DNA of 21,501 nucleotides, taken from contig CAXRGH010000029.1 of NCBI GenBank assembly GCA_964230195.1, positions 1 to 21,501 on the forward strand, written 5' to 3'. Shown here piece by piece: positions 7,551 through 14,936 of this stretch. The position numbers were made by a program, and so were the translations under genes. Source of the DNA: CAXRGH01 sp964230195 (GTDB lineage Bacteria > Pseudomonadota > Gammaproteobacteria > Enterobacterales > Alteromonadaceae). The notes beneath the pieces were generated by a model. It made no database searches. It was not told the origin of the DNA and saw only the letters and a program-made list of their open reading frames with translations. The first letter of the stretch is position 1; every line of letters starts with the position of its first letter.

Positions 7551-9314
7551 CATTTGTGACATCGTTGGCATGCTGTTGAAGTGATCTCGAGTTGCCTGCT
7601 CGCTAATGGTGAGCACCATCTCGTCAATCCCATCAGGGCTCATGAAGCCAGCATCAAATTCAGGGATTTCAGGCGATATATGCAAGCGTGCAGCAGTGAT
7701 GAACTGAGCAATTAAGCCTTTTACATTATCGGTGCCAACGGCAATCCTCATGGTAGTTTGATGAATACCACTATCAGCAAGAGCGCTACTGTCGAGCTCA
7801 GAATGGGAAGTCAGGGCTGGACACAAAATCAACGTATTGCTTTGACCGATAGAGACTTGATGACTGAAGCGAGGTTCAAGGGCGTCAAAGAAGCGTCTGA
7901 ACGCATCCGATGACACAGGTAACCCCTCCAAATCAATCGTAAACAGCCCGCAGGGCCAACCATGCTTTAGCAATTTTTTACGCATCGGCGCATTGGGATG
8001 CTCATCAAACCCATGACTATGCACCGTAATTTGTGGGTGAGCGGCCAAAAATCGAGTTAACACCATGGTATTAATGGATTTTGTCATGACACGTTGAGCC
8101 AGCGTCTTCATTCCCGTTAACACATCAAACGCTTTCTCCGAATCAAGAAATCCACCTTTAATGTAAAACACGTCCCAAAACAGGGTACGATTCCACGGTA
8201 CACCGTCCACACAATCCCCTTTTGCTTGGAACATGCGATGACTCTGTCCTATCACCACGCCTGCGGTGGTGGTCCCTGTGCCGCACATGTCTTTGGTATA
8301 ACTATGAACCACGTAATCGGGACGCTCTTCCATTTTTTCGCGTTGTAACGGTTGATGTAAAATCGGTGTCGCTAACGTCGAATCGAGCACCACAAGACAC
8401 TCGTGCTGATGGGCAACGCGACAAATAGCGGGGACATCAACAATATGACCATGCGGATTACACGGTGATTCAAGATACACGTGCAAGTTACTGGTTTCTA
8501 AACGTTTAGCATGTCGTCCTTGCACCTCAGCCAAAAACGCATCAAAGTCTAACTCAGTTTCTCCCTCAAACCATTCTAACGCAATGTTAAGTCTGTCTGT
8601 TTGGCTGTAGTAATCGTGCAATAATTGATATACACCACCATACACATGACGAGAAACAATGAGCACATCATTCGCCCGAAGCATGTTGCCCAACAGGGCA
8701 TCAATGGCTGCCATACCTGAGTTAAAATTCCACGCCATATATTGACCGCTGTATGGTCCTGCTTCCAATTCCACCATGGCGTTCGACAATGAAATAGCGG
8801 TTGGATTAAGAAGACGCGTATAAATATGATGCGTTGACTCTTTACCTTGAAATGCATCATCCACCCACTCTGTACAAGCATAAACATAGGTGGCAGTTTT
8901 AACGATGACAGGGTTCGCAGAAAATAACGCCGGCAAATTATCAAATAAAGCACAATGAGTATTCAAGCCAACTTCATCGCCACGGTTATATAAACTTTGA
9001 TAAACACTACGATAGGGAGCTTGCAAATTGTCTAGCAGCTTCGCCACTTGAAATGATAAAAATTTCTTTGCATTACAGTACGCGACTTTATCTTCAATTG
9101 ATAATGCTTCTAAGGCATCTTGCGTGACTTTAGCCAATTGGCTTAAGTCATTTTGTGCGTGGTAGAGGTGAGACACGGTTCGCCCCAAACACTCACCATA
9201 AGATGACTGTGGGTCGATGCCAAAATGCGCTAATTGCTCGTCCACCAAACCGCTAATATTTGTTGCCTCTGTTGTATTTCTTTTTGGAGATAACTGTTTC
9301 ACGTTTTCAATCAT
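7524..9314 (-). CDS. Large PLP-dependent enzyme, Cys/Met metabolism family, substrate unknown
   Basis: This is a fold-type I PLP enzyme of the cystathionine gamma-synthase/methionine gamma-lyase family, acting on sulfur or hydroxy amino acids in the cytoplasm. At 596 residues it is about 200 longer than usual members. The extra parts are about 135 helical N-terminal residues and a C-terminal tail after about 545. Family landmarks are YTRLLNPT (165-172), NSGMAAI (198-204), Y225, ESPCNP (282-287), VLDSTLATP (309-317), the PLP lysine K341 in SYTKDMCGTG and MRIAVGTDN (522-530). ATG at 9314 is chosen over GTG at 9335 because AAGGAAAG lies seven bases upstream. It is a single gene with a long leader. 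Lyase, gamma-synthase or another role cannot be told apart here. Confidence 0.8.
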   Translation of the reverse strand: MIENVKQLSPKRNTTEATNISGLVDEQLAHFGIDPQSSYGECLGRTVSHLYHAQNDLSQLAKVTQDALEALSIEDKVAYCNAKKFLSFQVAKLLDNLQAPYRSVYQSLYNRGDEVGLNTHCALFDNLPALFSANPVIVKTATYVYACTEWVDDAFQGKESTHHIYTRLLNPTAISLSNAMVELEAGPYSGQYMAWNFNSGMAAIDALLGNMLRANDVLIVSRHVYGGVYQLLHDYYSQTDRLNIALEWFEGETELDFDAFLAEVQGRHAKRLETSNLHVYLESPCNPHGHIVDVPAICRVAHQHECLVVLDSTLATPILHQPLQREKMEERPDYVVHSYTKDMCGTGTTTAGVVIGQSHRMFQAKGDCVDGVPWNRTLFWDVFYIKGGFLDSEKAFDVLTGMKTLAQRVMTKSINTMVLTRFLAAHPQITVHSHGFDEHPNAPMRKKLLKHGWPCGLFTIDLEGLPVSSDAFRRFFDALEPRFSHQVSIGQSNTLILCPALTSHSELDSSALADSGIHQTTMRIAVGTDNVKGLIAQFITAARLHISPEIPEFDAGFMSPDGIDEMVLTISEQATRDHFNSMPTMSQMLAPNGVVV

Positions 9315-9460
9315 TGTACTTTCCTTACAACACACTCATTAACAAAACGTTAACATTGTTGCGTGAGTTCAACACGAACTTCAAGTGTTTCAGTTTCCGC
9401 TAAGACGTAATATGGTGTATCAATAACTGTACGATGATTAGCTGCCTCTCTGCTCCTGTG

Positions 9461-9527
9461 TCATGATTGATTTGCGAGCAGTTTGTCATCAGCAGAGAAC
9501 ACAGTTTGATCGGTTGAACAATCATGA
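9461..9527. repeat. Nine-base inverted repeat in the PLP gene leader
   Basis: TCATGATTG (9461-9469) is mirrored perfectly by CAATCATGA (9519-9527). Two other pairs cross it: TCTCTGCT (9447-9454) with AGCAGAGA (9491-9498), and CTGTGT (9456-9461) with ACACAG (9499-9504). The pairs cannot all form at once, so alternative folds are possible. Confidence 0.45.
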
Positions 9528-9636
9528 ATGGCGTACAACTTAAACTTAAGATATTGTTTTCACGAAAGTATTGGAATTAATTAACTATTCAATCGTCGCT
9601 GATTTTGTATCGAGTTTTGATGAGATTGGCATGGCG

Positions 9637-9700
9637 ACTGAGAGCAGCTAGCTTCCTCTATTTGCGGAGAGTCATCATTCGCGCTAGCCGACATCTCAGT
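9637..9700. repeat. Two-part inverted repeat directly after anmK
   Basis: ACTGAGA (9637-9643) pairs with TCTCAGT (9694-9700), and inside it GCTAGC (9647-9652) pairs with GCTAGC (9683-9688). The outer arm starts one base past the anmK stop codon. No T run follows on the minus strand, so it is not a classical terminator; it may protect the mRNA 3' end. Confidence 0.5.
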
Positions 9701-9701
9701 A

Positions 9702-10814
9702 CTAACCCCGGGGATAAAGGGCTCCTAAGACTGCAGATCGCGACGCGCCAGTGACTGCAGGGATATTACCGTGAATACTGTGCTTATAAGCGTAAGCGAG
9801 CCATGCGAATGCCATGGACTCCACACAATCGGGCGAAATACCTTGTTCAGCAGTAGTCGTTACCGTCATCTCTGGTAGTGCCTCTGTTAACCGTTTCATG
9901 AGAGCCGAGTTATGGCTACCTCCACCACAGACGTAGACAGCATCAACATGGCCAAGTCTGCGAATGTCTTTGACAATGGACTGTACCGTCAATGCCAACA
10001 AAGTTGCTTGAACTTGAGTGGTGGATACGATCTTTCCATGACGGGTTAATTGTTGCTCAAGCCATGGCAAATTGAAGCGCTCTCTGCCGGTACTTTTGGG
10101 CGCTGATTGCGCGAAATAAGGATCTGACAATAACTGATGGAGCAATGACTCATCTGCTTCCGCTTGGTCAGCCCAAGCACCATCCCAATCAATCGGTTGT
10201 TGTTTATGTTTGCGACACCATGCGTCCATTAATGTATTACCCGGCCCGATATCCCAACCTTGAATATGATTTTTGTCAGATGGCAAATACGTAATATTGC
10301 TAATGCCACCAATATTGAGAATGACTCGTGCTTGCCGGGGGTGAGCAAACATGGCATGGTGAAATGCCGGCACCAATGGGGCACCTTGCCCACCAAGGGC
10401 AACATCCTTCTTCCTAAAATCAGCAACCACATCGATACCGGTTGTACTAATCGTATTGGGATCACCCAGTTGCAAGGTAAATCCAGTATCACCACTAGGG
10501 TAGTGACGAACCGTTTGACCATGGCTACCAATAGCCACTATGTCATCCGGTGAGAGTTGATTTTTGTCTAACATAGTCATGACGGCATGACTAAAAATAT
10601 GCCCTAGCGCTCTATCCGTCTGCCCGCATGCCACAACTTCATTATCGCCGGCATGGCACAAGCGGTGAATACGTGCTTGTATTCCTTCTGGGTAATCAAT
10701 CGTTTGATAATCAATGAGTTTGGCTTGGCCGGAAGTAAAGTTAACCAACGCAACATCAATTCCGTCAACTGATGTACCGGACATCAGGCCGATATAAAGC
10801 TCAGGTTGGTCCAT
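9702..10814 (-). CDS. anmK: Anhydro-N-acetylmuramic acid kinase AnmK
   Basis: AnmK opens the 1,6-anhydro ring of anhydro-MurNAc and phosphorylates it with ATP, giving MurNAc-6-phosphate for recycling of cell-wall sugar. The 370 residues match the family. Visible motifs are GLMSGTSVDGIDVA (9-22, phosphate binding), GSHGQTVRHYP (96-106), ILNIGGISNITYLP (165-178) and GWDIGPGNTLMDAW (186-199), with D188 the expected catalytic aspartate. The start is ATG at 10814, overlapping the upstream stop as TGATG, with no strong ribosome binding site, so translation is coupled. A TTG at 10817 is the alternative. The operon partner is an M23 murein endopeptidase. Confidence 0.96.
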   Translation of the reverse strand: MDQPELYIGLMSGTSVDGIDVALVNFTSGQAKLIDYQTIDYPEGIQARIHRLCHAGDNEVVACGQTDRALGHIFSHAVMTMLDKNQLSPDDIVAIGSHGQTVRHYPSGDTGFTLQLGDPNTISTTGIDVVADFRKKDVALGGQGAPLVPAFHHAMFAHPRQARVILNIGGISNITYLPSDKNHIQGWDIGPGNTLMDAWCRKHKQQPIDWDGAWADQAEADESLLHQLLSDPYFAQSAPKSTGRERFNLPWLEQQLTRHGKIVSTTQVQATLLALTVQSIVKDIRRLGHVDAVYVCGGGSHNSALMKRLTEALPEMTVTTTAEQGISPDCVESMAFAWLAYAYKHSIHGNIPAVTGASRSAVLGALYPRG

Positions 10815-12091
10815 CAATTCTGTGCCAACATAATGCGCTTACCGCTGCCCAATACAGACATGTACTTGTCTTTAATGGTCACAAACTCCGATTTTAAACC
10901 CGAGCTAATGGGTTTGGCTTTAGGTAGTTTCACGGTTCGAGGGTTGCGATGAACACCATCCACCAAGAACTCATAGTGGAGATGAGGACCCGCCGCTAAA
11001 CCGGTTGCGCCAACATAGCCAATCACTTGACCTTGTTTTACGGTCGCGCCCGTTTTAACTGCACGCTTTGAGAAATGGAGATATTTAGTGATATAACGTT
11101 CACCGTGCTGAATAAACACATAGTTTCCATTGTATTTGTTGTAACTTGCTTTAATTACTTTACCATCACCAGCTGCAACCACCGGCGTACCTGTACTGGC
11201 TGCGTAATCAATACCTCTGTGGGCTTTATAGCGTTTTTGAACAGGATGGAATCGGCGAAGAGAAAAGTTTGAACTAATATATTTGAAATTCACAGGAGCA
11301 CGCAAGAAGCTCTTTCGCATGCTTCGTCCCTCAGGCGTGTAATAATTGCCATCGTCAAATCGCACCGCTGCATAGCTGTCACCTTGATTAACAAACTCTG
11401 CCGCAACAATATCACCATATCCAACAAACTCACCGTTGATATACCGTTTTTCGTAAACCATGTGGAACTGGTCGCCTTTCCGTATCTCTAACGCAAAGTC
11501 AATATCCCAACTGAAGATGTCCGCTAACCGCATAATTTGATTATCCGTTAAACCAGCGTTGACACCGGCCGCCCAAAAATTCGTTGAGATAGTCCCTGAT
11601 ATGTATCCAAGAGAAACTTCGACGGTGCTTTCATTGATCACCGACGAAAATGTCTGCCCATCGCGATGAATAACCAATCGCTGATCAAGGGCAAACTGAT
11701 AATGAACTTCTTGCAGTTCCTGCTTGTCGTCCATTCGCAATACAATTTCATCCCCAGGCTTTAATTTGGTCAAACGCTTAGCAGCTTTTCCACTATTGAC
11801 CACCCGGTAAACATCTTGCGGGGTTAAATCATGACGAGCAAACATCAAAGCTAAACTGTCACCCGAGCGAACAGTCACTGATACATCCTGATATTTTGCT
11901 TCTGCTTCAGGGAGTTCCTCTAGTTCATCCAGTAAAAGATTGAGCTCGTAGGGCTTTCCCACTTCTAGCGGTGGCAAGGCATGAGCGCCTGCGTTCTCAG
12001 ATGGCAACAGTAGAGAGACACTAACGATAAACGTTAATATCAACAATAATGTTTTGTGCGGTTTCGGCAACTGAGCCACCTGCTTGACCAT
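10814..12091 (-). CDS. M23 murein DD-endopeptidase, MepM-like
   Basis: This is a periplasmic zinc endopeptidase predicted to cut peptide cross-links in murein so the wall can expand. The 425 residues begin with a short cytoplasmic stretch and one membrane segment (about 14-31). A LysM/OapA-like region follows (about 68-120, VRSGDSLALMFARHDL), then a middle domain. The M23 catalytic domain lies at about 265-395. Zinc-site residues are H291 and D295 (HRGID) and H372 (HLH, 370-372), with H339 in YLHF as the likely catalytic histidine; none is missing. It is first in a tight operon with anmK and diverges from tyrS. The assignment to MepM (YebA) rather than a paralogue rests on architecture. Confidence 0.9.
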   Translation of the reverse strand: MVKQVAQLPKPHKTLLLILTFIVSVSLLLPSENAGAHALPPLEVGKPYELNLLLDELEELPEAEAKYQDVSVTVRSGDSLALMFARHDLTPQDVYRVVNSGKAAKRLTKLKPGDEIVLRMDDKQELQEVHYQFALDQRLVIHRDGQTFSSVINESTVEVSLGYISGTISTNFWAAGVNAGLTDNQIMRLADIFSWDIDFALEIRKGDQFHMVYEKRYINGEFVGYGDIVAAEFVNQGDSYAAVRFDDGNYYTPEGRSMRKSFLRAPVNFKYISSNFSLRRFHPVQKRYKAHRGIDYAASTGTPVVAAGDGKVIKASYNKYNGNYVFIQHGERYITKYLHFSKRAVKTGATVKQGQVIGYVGATGLAAGPHLHYEFLVDGVHRNPRTVKLPKAKPISSGLKSEFVTIKDKYMSVLGSGKRIMLAQN

Positions 12092-12173
12092 CTGAACTCA
12101 CTACTTAACGGTATGACCTAATTTCAAACTTGAGAATATACCGATTAAATCTAATTTTCTACTCTTAAGCCCC

Positions 12174-12202
12174 TTTATCTCCACTTTTTAGACGAGTAGA
12201 AT
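12174..12202 (+). promoter_or_regulatory. Probable tyrS promoter
   Basis: TAGAAT (12197-12202) is a good -10, with TTTATC (12174-12179) 17 bp upstream as a weak -35. It sits 34 bp before the tyrS start in the 145 bp region shared with the divergent endopeptidase gene. Confidence 0.4.
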
Positions 12203-12236
12203 GCACTTAACAGATTTATGGTAAAGGATAGTAGCT

Positions 12237-13436
12237 ATGGCCGATTGGCAACACGCCCTCGCAGAAATACAGCGCGGTGCAGATGAAATATTAGTAGAGC
12301 AAGAGCTTATTGACCGATTAAAAGAAGGTAAGCCATTGAATATCAAAGCAGGCTTTGATCCTACTGCCCCAGATCTTCATCTCGGACACACGGTCTTGAT
12401 CAACAAAATGCGTACTTTCCAACAGTTAGGACATAAAGTGACCTTTCTCATTGGTGACTTCACTGGCTTAATTGGCGATCCTACCGGTAAAAACGTTACC
12501 CGTAAGCCGCTAACGAAAGAAGATGTATTAAAAAACGCTGAAACTTACAAAGAGCAGGTATTCAAGATTCTTGATCCGGCAAAAACTGAGATTCGCTTTA
12601 ACTCTGAGTGGATGGACAATCTTGGTGCGGCAGGGATGATTAAACTAGCTGCCCGCCAAACCGTTGCTCGTATGTTGGAACGTGATGATTTCAAAAAACG
12701 GTATACCAACGGACAGCCGATTGCGATACATGAGTTTTTATACCCGCTTGCGCAAGGTTGGGATTCTGTTGCTCTTGGTTCGGATGTAGAGCTCGGTGGT
12801 ACCGATCAACGTTTCAACTTGCTGATGGGTCGTGAACTTCAGAAAGAAGAAGGTCAGCGTCCTCAAACCGTATTGATGATGCCTTTACTTGAGGGCTTAG
12901 ACGGTGTGCAAAAAATGTCTAAGTCATTAAATAACTATATTGGGATCACAGATGCTCCTAACGAAATGTTTGGCAAAGTCATGTCAATTTCAGATGAACT
13001 TATGTGGCGTTACTATGACTTGCTAAGCTTCAAACCCATTGAAGAAATCGACAGTTTGAAAGTCGAAGTTGCTAATGGTGCGAATCCTAGGGATACCAAA
13101 ATACTACTCGCAAAAGAGTTGATCGCTCGCTTCCATGACGACGCTGCAGCTGAAGCTGCCCATCAAGATTTTATCCAGCGCTTCTCTAAAAACGCTATTC
13201 CAGACGAAATGCCAGAGTTAACAATTGACCTAGTTGAAGGCCAAAATGGAATCGCTAGTGTATTAAAAGACGCAAAGTTGGTTGCCTCCACTTCAGAAGC
13301 GATGAGAATGGTGAAGCAAGGGGCTGTTAAGATCAATGGCGAAAAGGTGAGTGATCCCAAGTTAGCACTTTCAGCAGGCACGACAGATGTATACCAAGTG
13401 GGTAAACGAAAGTTTGCTCGTATAACCCTTAGATAG
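12237..13436 (+). CDS. tyrS: Tyrosine--tRNA ligase
   Basis: This class I synthetase charges tRNA-Tyr with tyrosine using ATP in the cytoplasm. The 399 residues belong to the shorter TyrS type seen in many Alteromonadales and Pseudomonas rather than the 424-residue E. coli type. The HIGH-class motif appears as HLGH (48-51). GSDVELGGTDQRFN lies at 181-194 and KMSKS at 226-230. A C-terminal S4 RNA-binding domain runs from about 335, with MVKQGAVKINGEKV. ATG at 12237 follows AAAGGA at a suitable distance. A strong terminator closes the unit, so it is probably monocistronic. Confidence 0.97.
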   Translation: MADWQHALAEIQRGADEILVEQELIDRLKEGKPLNIKAGFDPTAPDLHLGHTVLINKMRTFQQLGHKVTFLIGDFTGLIGDPTGKNVTRKPLTKEDVLKNAETYKEQVFKILDPAKTEIRFNSEWMDNLGAAGMIKLAARQTVARMLERDDFKKRYTNGQPIAIHEFLYPLAQGWDSVALGSDVELGGTDQRFNLLMGRELQKEEGQRPQTVLMMPLLEGLDGVQKMSKSLNNYIGITDAPNEMFGKVMSISDELMWRYYDLLSFKPIEEIDSLKVEVANGANPRDTKILLAKELIARFHDDAAAEAAHQDFIQRFSKNAIPDEMPELTIDLVEGQNGIASVLKDAKLVASTSEAMRMVKQGAVKINGEKVSDPKLALSAGTTDVYQVGKRKFARITLR

Positions 13437-13490
13437 AGGGCCACGGTACTATCCTTCCCTCAGACTGACGAACATGTGCTAGGATATAGG

Positions 13491-13521
13491 GCAGTCATTA
13501 TGTGTTGATGACTGCTTTTTT
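13491..13521 (+). terminator. Intrinsic terminator of tyrS
   Basis: GCAGTCAT (13491-13498) and ATGACTGC (13508-13515) form eight perfect pairs around nine bases, followed directly by six T (13516-13521). It lies 55 bp past the tyrS stop. This is a textbook rho-independent terminator. Confidence 0.92.
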
Positions 13522-13546
13522 CTCAAAGGAACCATGTGTTTAGCCG

Positions 13547-13822
13547 ATGAAACAACTCGAATTTTTTACTATTCAGAGCCCTTGTATTGGTGTTTGCGAG
13601 TCAGGCCCAAACGGATTTTGTCTTGGATGCTTTCGATCGCGAGACGAACGACGCTATTGGAATGAATGCTCTATTGAAGTAAAACATAAGATAGTGGTTG
13701 CTTGTGGTCAGCGTAAGCGACGGCATGAGATAAAACAGCGTAAATCCCAGCTCCAACAAACACCGATTCAAGGTTCGTTACTGGATGAAGATGCACAAGG
13801 TAATTTATTTGATGATGAGTAA
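13547..13822 (+). CDS. DUF1289 small cysteine protein
   Basis: This is a 91-residue member of the DUF1289 family, whose function is not established. The family core is SPCIGVCESGPNGFCLGC at 11-28, with four cysteines (C13, C17, C25, C28) spaced as for a metal or cluster site, followed by RSRDERRYW (30-38). The tail is basic and then acidic. The start is ATG at 13547, because an in-frame TAG at 13541 rules out any earlier one. The nearest ribosome binding site (AAAGGA, 13525-13530) is unusually far, about 16 bases. It lies 25 bp after the tyrS terminator, and its stop codon touches the 3' CCA of tRNA-Arg on the other strand. Confidence 0.82.
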   Translation: MKQLEFFTIQSPCIGVCESGPNGFCLGCFRSRDERRYWNECSIEVKHKIVVACGQRKRRHEIKQRKSQLQQTPIQGSLLDEDAQGNLFDDE

Positions 13823-13899
13823 TGGCGTCCCCTAGAGGATTCGAACCTCTGACCTACTCCTTAGGAGGGAGTCGCGCTATCCAGCTGTGCCAAGGGGAC
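13823..13899 (-). tRNA. tRNA-Arg (anticodon CCT)
   Basis: On the minus strand the acceptor arms GTCCCCT and AGGGGAC pair fully, followed by G and an encoded CCA (13823-13825). The anticodon stem ACTCC/GGAGT closes the loop CTCCTAA, giving anticodon CCT, which reads AGG. The T arm is AGAGG-TTCGAAT-CCTCT. The D stem contains one A-C mismatch. The length is 77 bases with CCA. It resembles the E. coli tRNA-Arg(CCU). Confidence 0.95.
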
Positions 13900-13912
13900 A
13901 TCAGAAGCAGTC

Positions 13913-13941
13913 ACAATAATCAAATTTTCGTAACATAACAA
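13913..13941 (-). promoter_or_regulatory. Probable promoter of tRNA-Arg
   Basis: Read on the minus strand, TTGTTA (13941-13936) and TATTGT (13918-13913) match sigma-70 boxes four of six each, with an exact 17 bp spacer. Transcription would start about seven bases before the mature tRNA, at 13906 or so. Confidence 0.45.
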
Positions 13942-14022
13942 GACCCTAATACAGTCTACGACGTATTAGTCGCAGTACCCTCTGTTAAATGATGATGAAC
14001 GGTAGAATAGACAAAAAAACGT

Positions 14023-14610
14023 ATGCAAAATTCATCCAACGACAATGACCTTGATGTCTTTCTGAGAGAAATGCAGGATGTTACGCCGATTGAGCAAGAC
14101 AATACTCCTGCTGCCAGCAAAAAAGCACCAACGCTGGCACAACAACTGAAACGTCAAGCGTTAGAAAAAACTAGCCGCGAAGACGCAATCCCTTTTTCAA
14201 CTGAGATCCGTCACGCCATGTCACCTTTCGACGAAATATGTTACAAAAAAGAAGGAGTTCAAAACAAAGTATTTAAAAATTTGAGATTAGGAAAGTACCC
14301 TATTGATTCTACCTTGCATATCACGGTGAGTGATTTGGATAAGGCAAGAGTTCTGGTTTACGACGCCATCACTGAAGGGCATAAACGGGGTTTAAGAAAC
14401 CTGTTGATCCGTCATGGTTTAGGTAAAAATGATAAACCATATCCGGCACGGCTTAAAAGTGCGATTAATCAGTGGCTTCCACAAATGGAAGCTGTCATTG
14501 CATGTCATTCTGCATTAAAAGGGCATGGAGGGTTAGCGAGCACTTACGTACTATTAAAGAAAAACGAAGCTGAAAAGCACGCTAACAGAGAGTTACATCG
14601 AAAAAAATAA
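14023..14610 (+). CDS. Smr-domain protein (SmrA/YdaL-like)
   Basis: This 195-residue protein has an N-terminal variable region (1-95) and a C-terminal Smr domain (about 97-180). The Smr domain is a nuclease fold found at the end of MutS2 and alone in SmrA and SmrB. Recognisable parts are RHGLG (130-134), corresponding to the HGxG motif, and GGLASTYVLL (169-178), corresponding to GGxGAxxV. The usual LDLHG is replaced by LHITVSDL (98-105), so the active site is atypical. The start is ATG at 14023, with a poor ribosome binding site. It converges with a 51-residue gene, the two stops lying 2 bp apart. SmrA-like fits best; enzyme activity is uncertain. Confidence 0.75.
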   Translation: MQNSSNDNDLDVFLREMQDVTPIEQDNTPAASKKAPTLAQQLKRQALEKTSREDAIPFSTEIRHAMSPFDEICYKKEGVQNKVFKNLRLGKYPIDSTLHITVSDLDKARVLVYDAITEGHKRGLRNLLIRHGLGKNDKPYPARLKSAINQWLPQMEAVIACHSALKGHGGLASTYVLLKKNEAEKHANRELHRKK

Positions 14611-14612
14611 TA

Positions 14613-14768
14613 TTAAGAAGCTGGAGCGTCAGTGGATTTAGCGGCTATTGTCACATCCCCGCCTGCACGCTGAGATTCCGGTGATGCGCTGATGGCTGCC
14701 GCAACAGTCATCACAATGACTGCGATGAACACACCAAGTAAACCAAACCCATTGGACGAACGATTCAT
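14613..14768 (-). CDS. Hypothetical 51-residue single-pass membrane peptide
   Basis: I do not recognise this protein. From ATG at 14768 it encodes 51 residues: a short polar start (MNRSSNGF), one strongly hydrophobic segment (about 8-27, rich in V, I and A) and a hydrophilic Ala/Ser-rich tail. The segment could be a membrane anchor or an uncleaved signal; SAS at 27-29 could be a cleavage site. The frame stays open upstream to a GTG at 14855, but that would put about 29 unrelated residues in front. The ribosome binding site is weak (GGTAG). It lies between smrA and purL. Confidence 0.45.
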   Translation of the reverse strand: MNRSSNGFGLLGVFIAVIVMTVAAAISASPESQRAGGDVTIAAKSTDAPAS

Positions 14769-14884
14769 GATACTACCACTACTATAATGTTGGATATTTT
14801 TTATACTTATTATCAACAAAGAATACCGATATTTGAGGGAATTACAATACGCCACCGCGTTACAAATTGAAACACTTAAATAGA

Positions 14885-14919
14885 AAAAGGGAATAACTTA
14901 TAACAAGATATCCCCTTTT
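14885..14919 (-). terminator. Intrinsic terminator of purL
   Basis: On the minus strand AAAAGGGGATA (14919-14909) pairs with TATTCCCTTTT (14895-14885), eleven pairs including one wobble, around 13 bases. It ends in a T run extended to 14884. It lies 18 bp past the purL stop. The A-rich opposite arm means it could also stop plus-strand transcription. Confidence 0.75.
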
Positions 14920-14936
14920 CCATTCAGACTTGATGC

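Larger units (their letters stand above)
9315..9701. other. 387 bp spacer upstream of the PLP enzyme gene
   Basis: I find no protein gene here. The spacer precedes the PLP gene and follows anmK, both on the minus strand. It holds a long inverted repeat just after the anmK stop (9637-9700), a nine-base inverted repeat (9461-9527) and a 15 bp dyad AGTTC-aacac-GAACT (9366-9380). That dyad lies about 50 bp before the PLP start and could be an operator. No known riboswitch was recognised. Confidence 0.5.

Noticed and set aside
8576..8953. 125-residue minus-strand ORF inside the PLP gene
   Set aside because: It is a frame-shifted shadow of the PLP coding sequence, with no start signals or recognisable domain.
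13534..13546. ATG at 13534 as start of the DUF1289 gene, closer to AAAGGA
   Set aside because: It is out of frame with the DUF1289 protein, and the in-frame codon at 13541 is TAG.
14769..14855. Extended 80-residue form of the small membrane peptide from GTG at 14855
   Set aside because: The added 29 residues look like translated AT-rich spacer, and no ribosome binding site fits; the ATG at 14768 is kept.
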